A DNA stretch of 64,000 nucleotides from Pokkaliibacter plantistimulans (GCF_046844695.1 NZ_CP177354.1:3348001-3412000), one strand, 5' to 3'; shown: positions 51,465-61,006, counted from the stretch's first letter. The notes: generated by a model from the letters alone, not told the origin. Translations and numbers: made by a program.

Positions 51465-53066
51465 TTAGTACCCACCGTTCACCATCCGCCGCAGTGCCAG
51501 CGGATTAGCCTGCTGCAGGGCCTCGGGCAGAGCGGTATCAGGGATATCCTGATAACACACCGGGCGCAGGAAGCGTTTGATCGCCGCTGAACCTACCGAG
51601 GTGGTTCGGCTGTCAGAGGTCGCCGGGAACGGCCCGCCGTGCACCATGGCATGGCAGACCTCGACGCCGGTAGGGTAGCCGTTAGCCAGAATGCGCCCGG
51701 CCTTGAGTTCGAGAATATCCAGCAAGGCTGACAGCAAGGCGGTATCAGCACCCTGTTGTAATTGCAGGGTAGCCGTTAGTTGCCCTTCAAGATGCTCAGC
51801 GATCCTGAGCATTTCTGCTTCATCCCGGCATTTGATCAGCAACGAGCTGGAGCCGAATACTTCCATCCCCAGCACATCCGGTTCAGCCAGAAAGGCTTCC
51901 GCTGTGGTGCTGAACAGTGCCGCCTGACACTGGTTAGGCCCTGTTGCTTCAAGACCACGGGCTAGGGTGTCGACCTGAGGCTGAGCCGCCAGCGTACTCA
52001 CGCCCTCGCTATAGGCCCGGCAGATACCGGGGGTCAGCATGGTGGCGGGCGAACTGCTGGCCAGCGCCTGCTGGGCACCGTCGATAAAGCGCTGTAAGCC
52101 GTCGCCTTCGATGGCTACCACCAGTCCGGGATTGGTGCAGAACTGCCCGGCTCCCATCAGCAGAGAACCTGCGAAACCTTGCGCCAGACTGTCGGCGCGT
52201 TGCTGTAACGCAGCGGGTAACAGAAACACCGGGTTGATACTGCTCATCTCCGCATAGACTGGTATCGGCTCCTTGCGGTTGGCGGCGACTCGCATCAGCG
52301 CGGTGCCCCCTGCGCGGGAGCCGGTAAAGCCAACGGCCTTGATGGCAGGGTGGGCAACCAGCGCCGTGCCGACCTCCTGACCTGAGCCGTACAGCATGGA
52401 GAACACCCCTTCATGGAGATCACAAAGGCGGACCGCCTGACGGATCCCATGAGCGACCAGCTCGGCTGTGCCGGGGTGAGCGGAATGCGCCTTGACCACC
52501 ACCGGTGCACCGGCTGCCAGTGCAGAGGCGGTATCGCCACCTGCGACGGAAAACGCCAGTGGAAAGTTACTGGCACCGAACACAGCGACCGGCCCAAGCG
52601 GCACCTGACGCTGACGCAAATCGGGGCGAGGCAGCGGCGTACGCTCCGGCAGTGCCGGATCGATACGGGCATCCAGCCAGTCGCCTGCGCGCACCACCTC
52701 GGCGAACAGGCGCAACTGCCCGACGGTACGACCCCGTTCGCCTTCAAGGCGGGCACGGGGCAAACCAGTCTCAGCCATGGCACGGACAATCAGCTCATCC
52801 CCGAGCGCCAGAATCTGCTCAGCGATCTGTTCGAGAAATGCGGCGCGCTGGGCAAGACCGGTGCGGCGGTAACTGGCAAAGGCCTGCGAGGCCAGCTGGC
52901 AGGCGTGATCGACATCGGCACTGTCACCCCCCCCGTAGGCAGGTTGCAGCGTTTCGGCCGTGGCCGGGTTGATGGCATGGATGGCAGCCCGTTGCCCGAC
53001 CACCCGCCGGGCACCGATATACATGGCTCCGGTCAGGGTGTGCTGGGCTGATGATAGGGTCGTCAT
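51465..53066 (-). CDS. Alpha-ketoglutaric semialdehyde dehydrogenase
   Basis: A 533-residue NAD(P)-dependent aldehyde dehydrogenase. The catalytic Cys310 lies in GAGQFCTNPG and the general base Glu273 in YAEMSSINP. FTGSRAGG is the cofactor site. Length and motifs match the KGSADH group that oxidises 2,5-dioxopentanoate to 2-oxoglutarate, the last step of non-phosphorylating pentose and sugar-acid pathways. It is the last gene of the minus-strand catabolic block, 120 bp after the lactonase-like gene. Its position supports the pathway assignment. Confidence 0.9.
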   Translation of the reverse strand: MTTLSSAQHTLTGAMYIGARRVVGQRAAIHAINPATAETLQPAYGGGDSADVDHACQLASQAFASYRRTGLAQRAAFLEQIAEQILALGDELIVRAMAETGLPRARLEGERGRTVGQLRLFAEVVRAGDWLDARIDPALPERTPLPRPDLRQRQVPLGPVAVFGASNFPLAFSVAGGDTASALAAGAPVVVKAHSAHPGTAELVAHGIRQAVRLCDLHEGVFSMLYGSGQEVGTALVAHPAIKAVGFTGSRAGGTALMRVAANRKEPIPVYAEMSSINPVFLLPAALQQRADSLAQGFAGSLLMGAGQFCTNPGLVVAIEGDGLQRFIDGAQQALASSSPATMLTPGICRAYSEGVSTLAAQPQVDTLARGLEATGPNQCQAALFSTTAEAFLAEPDVLGMEVFGSSSLLIKCRDEAEMLRIAEHLEGQLTATLQLQQGADTALLSALLDILELKAGRILANGYPTGVEVCHAMVHGGPFPATSDSRTTSVGSAAIKRFLRPVCYQDIPDTALPEALQQANPLALRRMVNGGY

Positions 53067-53186
53067 GGCGAAATTCCTCCGGCACTAGGCAGCAGATCAG
53101 GGGGAGCGCCAGTGGCGCTCCGGAAAGGTTCAGTTGAGGTGTGCACGTATGTGTTTGGCTATTCAGCCAGATGAGGTTCGGTCAGA

Positions 53187-54137
53187 TCAGGCGCCGTCAG
53201 CAGGCATCAGGCGATACCAGTGGCAGGCGTTGCGCCAGAGAATGTCGTCCCGCGCCATTGGGGCCGTCAGGGCAATGGCTTCCTCAATCATTGCCAGCCA
53301 GTCGGCATAGCTGACCTGAATGCCCGCCACCGGGAAGTTGCTGGCATACAGGCAACGCTGCGGCCCGAACAGGCGGATGGCGTCACACAACAGCTGCAGG
53401 TTTTGTCGTCTGTCCCACGCCTGCAGCGGCGTACCCAGTTCCGACAGTTTGATGCAAACGTTCGGATTGGCGGCCAGCGCCGTCAGACCGGCGTGCCACT
53501 GCTCTAGGCCCTCCGGGCTGCGGTCCCACGGTAAGCCGGTGTGATTGAGGATCACCCTGAGGTCAGGGTAATCCTGCAGGGCCTGAGCAGCTTCCTGCAG
53601 ATGCCAGGCGGGCACCCGCAAATCCCAGCTCAGGCCGCGCTCCTGCAACAGCTTTAACCCTGACAGCCAGTGAGCATCCTGCAGGCTGCCCGGCTGGTTC
53701 AGCACGCTTTCCCTGTGCTGGGGGCGGCTGGCGGTCACGGGTTTGGCTCGTACTCCGCGAAACAGCGGCGACTCGCACTGGGCATCAAGCACCGCAGCAC
53801 AATGCTCCTGACCAAAAGGTGCCCAGCCGACATGCGCGCTGGGTAAGCCCTGCTGCGCAGCCAGCCCGGTGATCCAGCGGGTTTCTGCCAGCGTCTGCAC
53901 GCGTTCCACCTCTGCCTCACAATGCACGCTGCCGATCAGGCGGTAGCCAGCGGGCACAGTGGCACGCAGCTCATCAGGCAGCACCGGGCGACAGATACTG
54001 CGGTAGTCGCCAAGGAAAAAGTGCGGATCATACTGGTCGCTCAGCCAGGGGTAGTGAATGTCTGCCAGCGCCCAGAAATGATGGTGGCAGTCGATCAGAG
54101 GTTGCTCGCCAGAATGGCTGATCGCAGACAAGGTCAT
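53187..54137 (-). CDS. Amidohydrolase-2 family lactonase (fuconolactonase/LigI-like)
   Basis: A 316-residue TIM-barrel hydrolase of PF04909. LIDCHHHFWALADIHYPWL opens it, with the metal-ligand His pair. HCEAEVERVQTLAETRW, VILNHTGLPWDRS (residues ~196-208) and YASNFPVAG (Asn where many have Gly) complete the site. Relatives open sugar lactones (L-fucono-1,5-lactonase) or 2-pyrone-4,6-dicarboxylate. In this cluster it most likely hydrolyses an aldonolactone to the acid. It overlaps no gene; 35 bp separate it from the beta-propeller gene. Confidence 0.88.
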   Translation of the reverse strand: MTLSAISHSGEQPLIDCHHHFWALADIHYPWLSDQYDPHFFLGDYRSICRPVLPDELRATVPAGYRLIGSVHCEAEVERVQTLAETRWITGLAAQQGLPSAHVGWAPFGQEHCAAVLDAQCESPLFRGVRAKPVTASRPQHRESVLNQPGSLQDAHWLSGLKLLQERGLSWDLRVPAWHLQEAAQALQDYPDLRVILNHTGLPWDRSPEGLEQWHAGLTALAANPNVCIKLSELGTPLQAWDRRQNLQLLCDAIRLFGPQRCLYASNFPVAGIQVSYADWLAMIEEAIALTAPMARDDILWRNACHWYRLMPADGA

Positions 54138-54172
54138 AGACGTTGATTCCCCACGTTATGCACGACAAGCGT

Positions 54173-55105
54173 TCAGGACAGCCGCAGCAGGCACGACACA
54201 TCGGGCTCTGCCAGAGTATCGAAGAAGCGCACGAACTGGCCGCTGTGCAGATCAAGAATGCCGATCTGATCGCCCTTGAACGAGACAAAAGCCAGCTCAC
54301 CATTGGGGTGGAAACTGATGGCGATGGGGCGGTGCGGCAGGGTAATGGTGCCGAGGCTGTTGAGCTGCTCATCAAACACCGACAGGGAGCTTTCACCGTA
54401 GTTGGTGGTCAGCAGGCGGCCGGTCGGGTCGCGATATACCCGGTTCGGGTCTTCACCGGTACTTGCCGTACCAACAATCTGCAGGCTCTCGGTGTCGATG
54501 GCGACCAGCGTATTGTCCAGACGGTTGGTAACAAACAGCCGCGTCTCATCCACGGACAGGCAGTTACCTTCGGGCTTGCGGCCGGGGTACATAGGAACGG
54601 GGGCAAACAGCGGATCATGAGGTTTGATCTTGGTGACGGTATTGCTCAGCAGGTTGATGCCGTAAGCGGTTTCGCCATCGCGGCTGAGGGCGAACAGATG
54701 GGTCTTGTAACCACCGGAAGGCACTGCCCGGTCGGCAGCCACGGCGTTACGGGGCTGATCAAATATCAGCAGAGTGGAATGCCCTTCGCTCATGGCATAC
54801 AGGCGATCCTGCTGATCCATGGCCAGCCCGTGAATCCGGTAAAACGGCCAGGTGCTCAAGGTATGAACATGTTCACCCTTGTGCAGATCAATAACGAAAA
54901 CCGAACAGCCACCCTGATCACCGACGCAGTCAGCGCCGAGGATGCCGTAATGGCCGACGTAGGCAAATTCCTGTTTGCTGTCGACGACAAACTCGTGGGG
55001 ATAGTTGGGCAGACGGATATGCTTCAGCGCCTTGCCGCTCTGCACGTCATAAAGACTGACGGTATGGGCACATTTCTGATTGAGCAGCAGAACATCGGTA
55101 GCCAT
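54173..55105 (-). CDS. YVTN-type beta-propeller protein, lactonase-like
   Basis: A 310-residue cytoplasmic beta-propeller with repeats of the form (V/L)xxID...(V/I)xxG. Examples are FVIDLHKGEHVHTL, LVAIDTESLQIVGTASTG and IGILDLHSGQFVRFF. The fold is that of 6-phosphogluconolactonase and YncE. No signal peptide. In the sugar-acid cluster it may be a lactonase or a substrate-binding accessory. The propeller alone does not assign a reaction. Confidence 0.75.
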   Translation of the reverse strand: MATDVLLLNQKCAHTVSLYDVQSGKALKHIRLPNYPHEFVVDSKQEFAYVGHYGILGADCVGDQGGCSVFVIDLHKGEHVHTLSTWPFYRIHGLAMDQQDRLYAMSEGHSTLLIFDQPRNAVAADRAVPSGGYKTHLFALSRDGETAYGINLLSNTVTKIKPHDPLFAPVPMYPGRKPEGNCLSVDETRLFVTNRLDNTLVAIDTESLQIVGTASTGEDPNRVYRDPTGRLLTTNYGESSLSVFDEQLNSLGTITLPHRPIAISFHPNGELAFVSFKGDQIGILDLHSGQFVRFFDTLAEPDVSCLLRLS

Positions 55106-55202
55106 GGTGATGACCTCGGCAAGAGGCCCGGCACTTCAGGTGCCGGGCAGTTAATCGGACAGGCAGTAACCGTTCAGAACGCGTTGACTATCTCTGCTTT
55201 TT

Positions 55203-56204
55203 TCAGCCTTTCTCGGCATTCAGCACGGCATTCAGCATCTCGTCGCCGTTATCCTTGATGTAGCTGTCCCAGGTGGGTTTGACGATGGCCTGAAAGGGCG
55301 CGGTATCGATATGCTCTTCCACTTCCAGCCCGGCGCTGCGCAGATCCTTGATGATCTGCTGCTCCTGCTGCTGGTTCAGCTCACGCTGATACTGACCGGC
55401 CTCCTGAGCGGACTGGACGATGGCCTGCTGGTAGGCCGGACTGAGCGATTTGAACTTGTCCTGATTCATGACCATGATCAGCGCGGTGTACGCCTGATTG
55501 GTCAGCGACAGGTATTTCTGCACTTCGTAGAACTTGCTCGACCAGACGATGCCGATGGGGTGGTCCTGAGCATCCACGGCTCCGGTTTCCAGGGCGGTGT
55601 ACAGCTCGCCGATTGGCATGGGGATCGGGTTGGCGCCCAGTAATGAGAAGGCCTGAATCAGCGACTTGTTGGAGTTGGTGCGCATTTTTAGACCTTTGAC
55701 ATCATCCGGGGTACGGATCGGATGCTTGGAGTTGGTCATGGCGCGGAAGCCGACTTCCCAGTAAGCCAGCCCTTTCAGGCCGCTGTCGTCGAGCAGGGTC
55801 AGGGCATCCTGCCCGACCTTGCCATCCAGCACCTTATAGGCCTGATTGCGGTCACCGAAAATATAAGGCAGATCAAACACCGCCAGCTTGGGGGCCAGCC
55901 CGGCAAAGTTGGGGTTGCCGGACAGTTCCATGTCGATGGTTCCGGCTCGCACCCCGGAAATCATCGCCTGATCATTGCCCAGTACCCCGTTACCAAAGAT
56001 CTTTACTTCCACTTCTCCCTGAGTGCGCTCCTTCACCAGCTCGGCAAATTTTTCCGCTGCTTTCTGCTGGGTATCTGTCACCGGCGCCGCATGAGCCAGT
56101 TTCAGCATGGTGGCAGCCTGGGCACTAATGCCCATGCCGAGGCCAATGGCCAGTGCCAGGCTACTTAAAGTCAGGGTGCGCAGGGCAGAGTGTTGTTGTT
56201 TCAT
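55203..56204 (-). CDS. dctP: TRAP transporter solute-binding protein
   Basis: A 333-residue DctP-family binding protein with a 30-residue signal peptide (cleavage after SAQA). The mature part starts TMLKLAHAAPVTDTQQKAAEKFAELVKERTQGEVEVKIFGNGVLGND. The conserved Arg for the substrate carboxylate lies in GLKMRTNSN. It delivers a carboxylate, probably a sugar acid, to the DctQM pair encoded just upstream in the transcript. Placing dctP downstream of dctM is the reverse of the usual order; the usual upstream position is held by the deleted copy at 58169. AAAGGA precedes the ATG at 56204. Confidence 0.92.
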   Translation of the reverse strand: MKQQHSALRTLTLSSLALAIGLGMGISAQAATMLKLAHAAPVTDTQQKAAEKFAELVKERTQGEVEVKIFGNGVLGNDQAMISGVRAGTIDMELSGNPNFAGLAPKLAVFDLPYIFGDRNQAYKVLDGKVGQDALTLLDDSGLKGLAYWEVGFRAMTNSKHPIRTPDDVKGLKMRTNSNKSLIQAFSLLGANPIPMPIGELYTALETGAVDAQDHPIGIVWSSKFYEVQKYLSLTNQAYTALIMVMNQDKFKSLSPAYQQAIVQSAQEAGQYQRELNQQQEQQIIKDLRSAGLEVEEHIDTAPFQAIVKPTWDSYIKDNGDEMLNAVLNAEKG

Positions 56205-56252
56205 AGTGATAGTCCTTTCTGGTTGTACTTGTTTTGGCAAAGGAGGAGAGAT

Positions 56253-56306
56253 CAGTGACCGTGGTTTAGCCAGTGACCTCGGTTTAGTCATCGTGAACGG
56301 TTTGGT
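56253..56306. repeat. Three 18-bp tandem repeats between dctM and dctP
   Basis: CAGTGACCGTGGTTTAGC, CAGTGACCTCGGTTTAGT and CATCGTGAACGGTTTGGT stand head to tail, 18 bp each, between the dctM stop and the dctP start. They look like a slippage array. In the leader they could influence the dctM-dctP expression ratio. Confidence 0.6.
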
Positions 56307-56318
56307 CATCGTTAATGT

Positions 56319-57599
56319 TCAATGGGCCAGCCATTTGGCGGGCACGGTCACCAGCTCCGGCACGATAACGAAGAGCAGCAGAATACCGACGTAAGCCAGC
56401 AGGAAGGGGGCGACACCACGCACCGCCTCCTCAAACCGGATACGACCGACGCCGCAGATAACGTTGAGCACATTGCCCACCGGCGGGGTGATCAGCCCGA
56501 TGGAGCAGTTCAGTACCATCATGATGCCGAAGTACACCGGGTCGATGCCGGCCAGCTTCACCAGCGGCATGAGGATGGGCGTCAGCACCAGAATGGTGGG
56601 GGTCAGATCCATCACCATGCCGACCAGCAGCACCACGCCCATGATCGCCAGCATCAGCAGGCGCGGGCTGTCCGTCAGCGGACCAAGCACATCGGCGACC
56701 ATCATCGGCAGCTGCGCCACACTGATCAGCCAGGAAGCGACCATGGCCGAGGCCACCAGAAACATCACCACGGCGGTATTGCGTGCCGCTTTGGTCAGCA
56801 CCTCAAACATCTGCTTGGCGCTCAACTCACGATAGACCAGCGTCGAAATCAGGATGGCGTAGACCGCAGCGACCACGGCTGCTTCGGTGGGGGTGAAAAT
56901 ACCAGTCTTGATACCACCGATAATCACTACCGGCAGCAGCAGGGCCCAGACACTGTCTTTCAGGGCATTGATACGCTGACGATTGCTGGCTTTCGGAGCG
57001 ATGGCAATGTCTTCGCGGCGGGTCAGCATCGACCAGATAAACACCAGAGTGATGCCCATCAGAAGACCCGGCACGATGCCAGCGAGGAACAGCTTGGTGA
57101 TAGATATCCCCCCGGCGACGCCGATAATGATCAGCGGAATGGAGGGCGGAATGATCGGCGCAATAATGCCCCCTGCCGCCAGCAGACCGGCAGATCGCCC
57201 GACCGGGTAGTTGGCCTCGCGCATCATTGGCAGCAGGATACTGGCCAGTGCTGCGGCGTCGGCAACGGCAGAGCCTGACAGACTGGCCATGACGATGGCA
57301 GCGAAGATGGCGACAAAGCCCAGCCCGCCTTTCTTGTGGCCGACAAACATCATCGCCAGATTGACGATCCGTTTGGACAGCCCACCCTGCGCCATCACCT
57401 CACCGGCCACCAGAAAGAAGGGGATGGCCAGCAGGGTGAAGCTGTCGGCACCGTCCACCAGGTTCTGGGCCAGAATCTGGGTATTGAACAGGTCAAGGTG
57501 CAGCATCAGCACCACTGCGCTGACCAGCAGGGCAAAGGCGATAGGCAGGCCAAGGCCGATGGAGCCAAGCAGGGAGCCTAAAAACAGGGCGATAGTCAT
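56319..57599 (-). CDS. dctM: TRAP transporter large permease subunit
   Basis: A 426-residue, 12-helix DctM protein. GLPIAFALLVSAVVLMLHLDLFNTQILAQNLVDGADSFTLLAIPFFLVAGEVM, GSAVADAAALASILLP and GGIIAPIIPPSIPLIIIG are family blocks. It carries the Na+-driven translocation path and works with DctQ and a DctP. It overlaps the dctQ stop by four bases (ATGA). Confidence 0.94.
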   Translation of the reverse strand: MTIALFLGSLLGSIGLGLPIAFALLVSAVVLMLHLDLFNTQILAQNLVDGADSFTLLAIPFFLVAGEVMAQGGLSKRIVNLAMMFVGHKKGGLGFVAIFAAIVMASLSGSAVADAAALASILLPMMREANYPVGRSAGLLAAGGIIAPIIPPSIPLIIIGVAGGISITKLFLAGIVPGLLMGITLVFIWSMLTRREDIAIAPKASNRQRINALKDSVWALLLPVVIIGGIKTGIFTPTEAAVVAAVYAILISTLVYRELSAKQMFEVLTKAARNTAVVMFLVASAMVASWLISVAQLPMMVADVLGPLTDSPRLLMLAIMGVVLLVGMVMDLTPTILVLTPILMPLVKLAGIDPVYFGIMMVLNCSIGLITPPVGNVLNVICGVGRIRFEEAVRGVAPFLLAYVGILLLFVIVPELVTVPAKWLAH

Positions 57600-58108
57600 G
57601 GGCGCACCTCCCGGCAGCGTGCCTGGGTAAGCAGGGATTCAGGCAAAAACTGACCTATCAGGCGGCACAACAACTGCAGGCTCATCAGTACCCCTGCGAC
57701 CAGACCGGCCAGATAGAACACACCAATGGGGATGTCGCTGATGGGAGACAGGTTGCGCCAGTTCAGCACGGTCTGCTTGTAGGCGCCGATCATCAGCATC
57801 AGGGTACATCCCAGCATCATCAGCAGGGCGGCGATGCGCACCAGCTTCTTCAGCGTCGCTGGCAGCATGTCAACCAGTGTGCCGACTTCCAGATGTTCAT
57901 TTTTTTGCAGTGCGACAACGGCACCGAGAAAGGTCAGCCAGACGAAGATATAGCGCGACAGCTCGACCGTGATGGAAATACCACTGTTGAAGCCGTAGCG
58001 CAGGACGACATTGATGAAGACCAGAACGATCATCACCGTCAGACCGGCTGCCATCAGCAGATTAAGGAATTGTTCCAGGCGTAACGCCAGACGAGCGAAA
58101 TACAGCAT
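57596..58108 (-). CDS. dctQ: TRAP transporter small permease subunit
   Basis: A 170-residue, four-helix DctQ protein. VFINVVLRYGFNSGISITVELSRYIFVWLTFLGAVVALQKNEHLEVGTLVDMLP is the signature segment. It overlaps dctM by four bases, so it is translationally coupled. It lies 60 bp downstream of the deletion-derived dctP. Confidence 0.94.
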   Translation of the reverse strand: MLYFARLALRLEQFLNLLMAAGLTVMIVLVFINVVLRYGFNSGISITVELSRYIFVWLTFLGAVVALQKNEHLEVGTLVDMLPATLKKLVRIAALLMMLGCTLMLMIGAYKQTVLNWRNLSPISDIPIGVFYLAGLVAGVLMSLQLLCRLIGQFLPESLLTQARCREVRP

Positions 58109-58168
58109 GATAGCTCCACACCTCTAATCCGGGGGCGATGGCTGCCTGCGGCCGCCATCGCCGGTTCA

Positions 58169-58597
58169 TCATTGCTGACGGGAACTGGCCAGCGCCTGCT
58201 CAAAAGCGCTGACCACAGCCGGGTCCAGTCGCTCGGTATAGCGCTTGGTCAGGGGCTGCAGAGCGTCGCGCATGCGCTGACGTTTGCTGGCTGATACGTC
58301 GTTGATGGTCATGCTTTGCTTGAGTTCATCCAGCAGCTTGCTATTCAGCTCGCGGCTGGTCTGGCGCTCATAGACCGTGGCTTCATCGGCTGCTTCATGA
58401 ATGGCCTGTCGCTGAGCATCGGTCAGCTGCTTCATGAAATTGTAGGAGGCCAGCAGTACCAGCGCATCATAGGCATGGGCGGTCTTCGACAGATATTTCT
58501 GCACCCAGTCGGCCATGGCGGCGGGGCTGTTGAATACCAGTACGCCCAGTGTCAGGGTACTGCGGGTAAGCGTGCGAAGTGTGGAGTGTGTTTTCAT
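58169..58597 (-). pseudogene. TRAP binding protein with large in-frame internal deletion
   Basis: The 142-codon frame begins with a good Shine-Dalgarno (AGGAT) and a full signal peptide ending near PAAMA, then jumps directly to DWVQKYLSKTAHAYDALVLLAS. That aligns with residues ~227-248 of the intact dctP at 55203-56204. About 195 residues, including both ligand-binding lobes, are missing, yet the frame is kept to the normal end. The product could be exported but not bind substrate. I class it as a pseudogene. A retained regulatory or structural role is possible but unproven. Confidence 0.75.
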
Positions 58598-58680
58598 TAT
58601 TGTGATCCTGTATTCGCTTGCGTAGAGGCCAGATGCGCACTTGCAGGGTGCGCGTCCCGCCTCAAAAACCATGTCACCTC

Positions 58681-58730
58681 TAGCAGGTCGTTGAAAATCT
58701 ATCTCGATAACGTTTTTCAACAACCGGCTA
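58681..58730. repeat. Minimal copy (two fused ends) of the TAGCAGG intergenic repeat
   Basis: TAGCAGGTCGTTGAAAATCT is joined almost directly to CGATAACGTTTTTCAACAAC and CGGCTA. The left half equals the inverted right end of the 4526-4744 element and the right half equals its inverted left end, so the 50-bp palindrome is the two termini with the ~170-bp centre removed. It lies just before the AraD1-type gene's stop and can fold into a hairpin. Confidence 0.8.
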
Positions 58731-58744
58731 AGAGCATGTCTCCG

Positions 58745-59740
58745 TCAGAGCATTTCGACACCGACGACATTGCCAGTCTGCTCAGCCTGCTGCAGAGGGT
58801 TGCGCAGTGGGCGACCAAAACTGGGCAGTTCAATCTCGAAACGATCACCCTGCTGTGTCCTGATGCCATCGGCGAAGCTCAGGGTGGCGGTGCCGAAAAA
58901 GTGCACATGAACATCGCCGGGCCGACAGAACTGGCGGTACTTGAAGTGGTGGTGCTCCAGATTGGCCAGCGAGTGGGCCATGTTGTCTTCGCCGGTGAGG
59001 AAGGGCTTGCGCCAGATGACCTCGCCGTTGCGGACAATACGGCTTTCGCCTTGCAGATGACGCGGTGCCTCACCCAGCCATAACTCCGGGCCGAAGCTGC
59101 AGGCACGTAGTTTGGAGTGCGCCAGCCACAGGTAGTTGCCCCGTTCGGTCACGTGGTCGGAAAACTCGTTACCCACGGCGAAGCCGATGCGGTAGGGCGT
59201 GCCGTTGTCACCGATGACATAGAGGCCCACCAGCTCTGGCTCTTCACCTGCATCGAGGGCAAAGCCGGGGCTGGGCAGAGGGTGCTCGGGGGCGATGACG
59301 ATGTCGCCGTCGCCCTTGTAGAACCATTCAGGCTGAGCGCCAATCTGCCCTGCAGCGGGCTTGCCGCCTTCCACGCCCAGCTTGAACATCTTCATGGAAT
59401 CGCTCAGCTCGGCATCGTCCTTGTCCAGTTTGGCATGCATGGCGTCACGGGTGTCTGCACTGCCCAGATGGGTCAGGCCGGTGCCGCTGACCAGACAGTG
59501 CGCGGCATCGGGATGGGTCAGCGGTGGCAGCAGCAGGCGCAGGTCGAGTAGCTGGTGGTAGTCCAGCAGTTCATGGCTGAGATGACGGTGGATCATGTCC
59601 TGCAGGCTGATACCTTCGGCAATGGCGGCACGGGCCAGCGCATAGGTCCCCCCGTCAAACTCCACCAGCCGAACCTGAATGGCGCTTTCCACCACCGCCG
59701 CGCGCAGACCACGGCTGTGCTTGAGTTGAATCAGGCGCAT
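58745..59740 (-). CDS. AraD1/GguC-type fumarylacetoacetate-hydrolase-family protein
   Basis: A 331-residue protein of the AraD1 (GguC) group. GTGLTHLGSADTRDAMHAKL, EWFYKGDGDIVIAPEHPLPSPGFALDAGEEPELVGLYVIG (metal Glu ligands) and GNEFSDHVTERGNYLWLAHSKLRACSFGPEL are characteristic. Members are annotated as 2-keto-3-deoxy sugar-acid dehydratases in L-arabinose-type degradation, giving 2-oxoglutarate semialdehyde. It sits 10 bp after the enolase-superfamily gene. The next step, KGSADH, is in the same block, which supports this role. Confidence 0.88.
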   Translation of the reverse strand: MRLIQLKHSRGLRAAVVESAIQVRLVEFDGGTYALARAAIAEGISLQDMIHRHLSHELLDYHQLLDLRLLLPPLTHPDAAHCLVSGTGLTHLGSADTRDAMHAKLDKDDAELSDSMKMFKLGVEGGKPAAGQIGAQPEWFYKGDGDIVIAPEHPLPSPGFALDAGEEPELVGLYVIGDNGTPYRIGFAVGNEFSDHVTERGNYLWLAHSKLRACSFGPELWLGEAPRHLQGESRIVRNGEVIWRKPFLTGEDNMAHSLANLEHHHFKYRQFCRPGDVHVHFFGTATLSFADGIRTQQGDRFEIELPSFGRPLRNPLQQAEQTGNVVGVEML

Positions 59741-59750
59741 TGCTGGCTCC

Positions 59751-60923
59751 TTACTCGATGATGTTGAACTGGTCGAGGTACTTGTCGGACAGGGTCAGGC
59801 CCAGACCGGGCAGGTGTTCGTCCAGATCGATAAAGCCATTAACGGGCTCGGGGTCGCCTTCAAAGATGTAGTAGAACAGCTCGTTACCGACTTCGACGTC
59901 ATGCACCGGGAAGTATTCGGACATCGGCGAGGCCAGGGTCGACATGGTCAGATGGTAGTTGTGCATCTGCCCGGCGTGGGGGATAACCGGCACGCTGTAG
60001 GCTTCGGCGAGGGCGTTGATCTTGTGGGCAGCGGTAATGCCGCCGACGCGGTTGGTGTCGTACTGGATGACTGAGACCGCGCCCTTGTCCAGCAGCTGCC
60101 GGAAACCGTAGGAGGTGAATTCGTGTTCACCGCCGGAAATGGGGATGTTGGTCAGCCTGTTCAGTTCGGCATAGCCGTCAATGTCATCGGCGATGACCGG
60201 CTCTTCCAGCCAGCGGGGTTCAAATTTTTCCAGCTTGGGCAGCATGCGCTTGGCGTACTCAAGGTTCCAGCCCATGTAGCATTCCAGCATCAGGTCCACA
60301 TCGTCACCGATCACTTCACGCACCGCCGCGACGCTGTCGAGGTTTTTGCGCATGCCGACAGGGCCGTCCTTGGGGCCGTAGCCAAAGCGCATTTTCACCG
60401 CCTTGAAGCCCTGATCCATATAACGCTGAGCTTCGCGCTGCATTTCATCCAGATCAGTGCGGTATAGCTTGGAGGCATAGCAGGGGATTTTTTCCTTGGT
60501 GCGCCCCCCCAGCAGCTTGAACACCGGGCGGCCTGTGGCCTTGCCCATGATGTCCCAGAGGGCAATATCAATCGCGGAGATCGCGGCCATGGCCACGCCT
60601 TTGCGGCCCCATGCCAGCGTCGAGCGGTACATGCGCTGCCACAGGTATTCGTAGTCGAACGGGTCCTGATTGAGCACCAGCGGGGTGAGGTACTGATCAA
60701 TGATGGCCTTGGCGATGCGTGGCGCCAGCGCGACGTTGCCGATGCCGACCACGCCTTCGTCTGTCTCTACTTCCACCACCGTCCAGCCGTGGAAACGGAA
60801 GGTGCCCATGGAATCACCACGGTCCCAGAGCTGGTCCATGGCGTTGGAGCAGAAGTGTGCCTGTGGCGGAACGGTCTTACCTTTCCATTCGAATACGCGG
60901 GCACGCACTTGGGTGATTTTCAT
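59751..60923 (-). CDS. Enolase-superfamily acid-sugar dehydratase (rhamnonate-dehydratase-like)
   Basis: A 390-residue mandelate racemase/muconate-lactonizing-enzyme type protein. Metal ligands are in LMLECYMGW, RWLEEPV and ISGGEHE. The catalytic segment KAVKMRFGYGP has the KxR form of the second strand, and the catalytic His is in VIPHAGQMHNYHL. It dehydrates an aldonate to a 2-keto-3-deoxy acid. Rhamnonate-dehydratase-like members also act on L-lyxonate, L-mannonate and others, so the exact sugar acid is open. It precedes the AraD1-type gene, consistent with sequential steps. Confidence 0.88.
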   Translation of the reverse strand: MKITQVRARVFEWKGKTVPPQAHFCSNAMDQLWDRGDSMGTFRFHGWTVVEVETDEGVVGIGNVALAPRIAKAIIDQYLTPLVLNQDPFDYEYLWQRMYRSTLAWGRKGVAMAAISAIDIALWDIMGKATGRPVFKLLGGRTKEKIPCYASKLYRTDLDEMQREAQRYMDQGFKAVKMRFGYGPKDGPVGMRKNLDSVAAVREVIGDDVDLMLECYMGWNLEYAKRMLPKLEKFEPRWLEEPVIADDIDGYAELNRLTNIPISGGEHEFTSYGFRQLLDKGAVSVIQYDTNRVGGITAAHKINALAEAYSVPVIPHAGQMHNYHLTMSTLASPMSEYFPVHDVEVGNELFYYIFEGDPEPVNGFIDLDEHLPGLGLTLSDKYLDQFNIIE

Positions 60924-61006
60924 CTTGGCTTTCTCCAGAAGTCGTTATTTTTGTTGCTGTGTCTTCACAAGGTTGGCTATTAACAAATCGGCTTTGCTGG
61001 CCGCTT

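Noticed and set aside
54143..55258. Long plus-strand open frame of 371 codons over the beta-propeller gene
   Set aside because: It lies wholly opposite a clear YVTN-propeller gene, has no recognisable domain, and its composition (Gln/Gly/Ala-rich) is that of an antisense shadow in GC-rich DNA.
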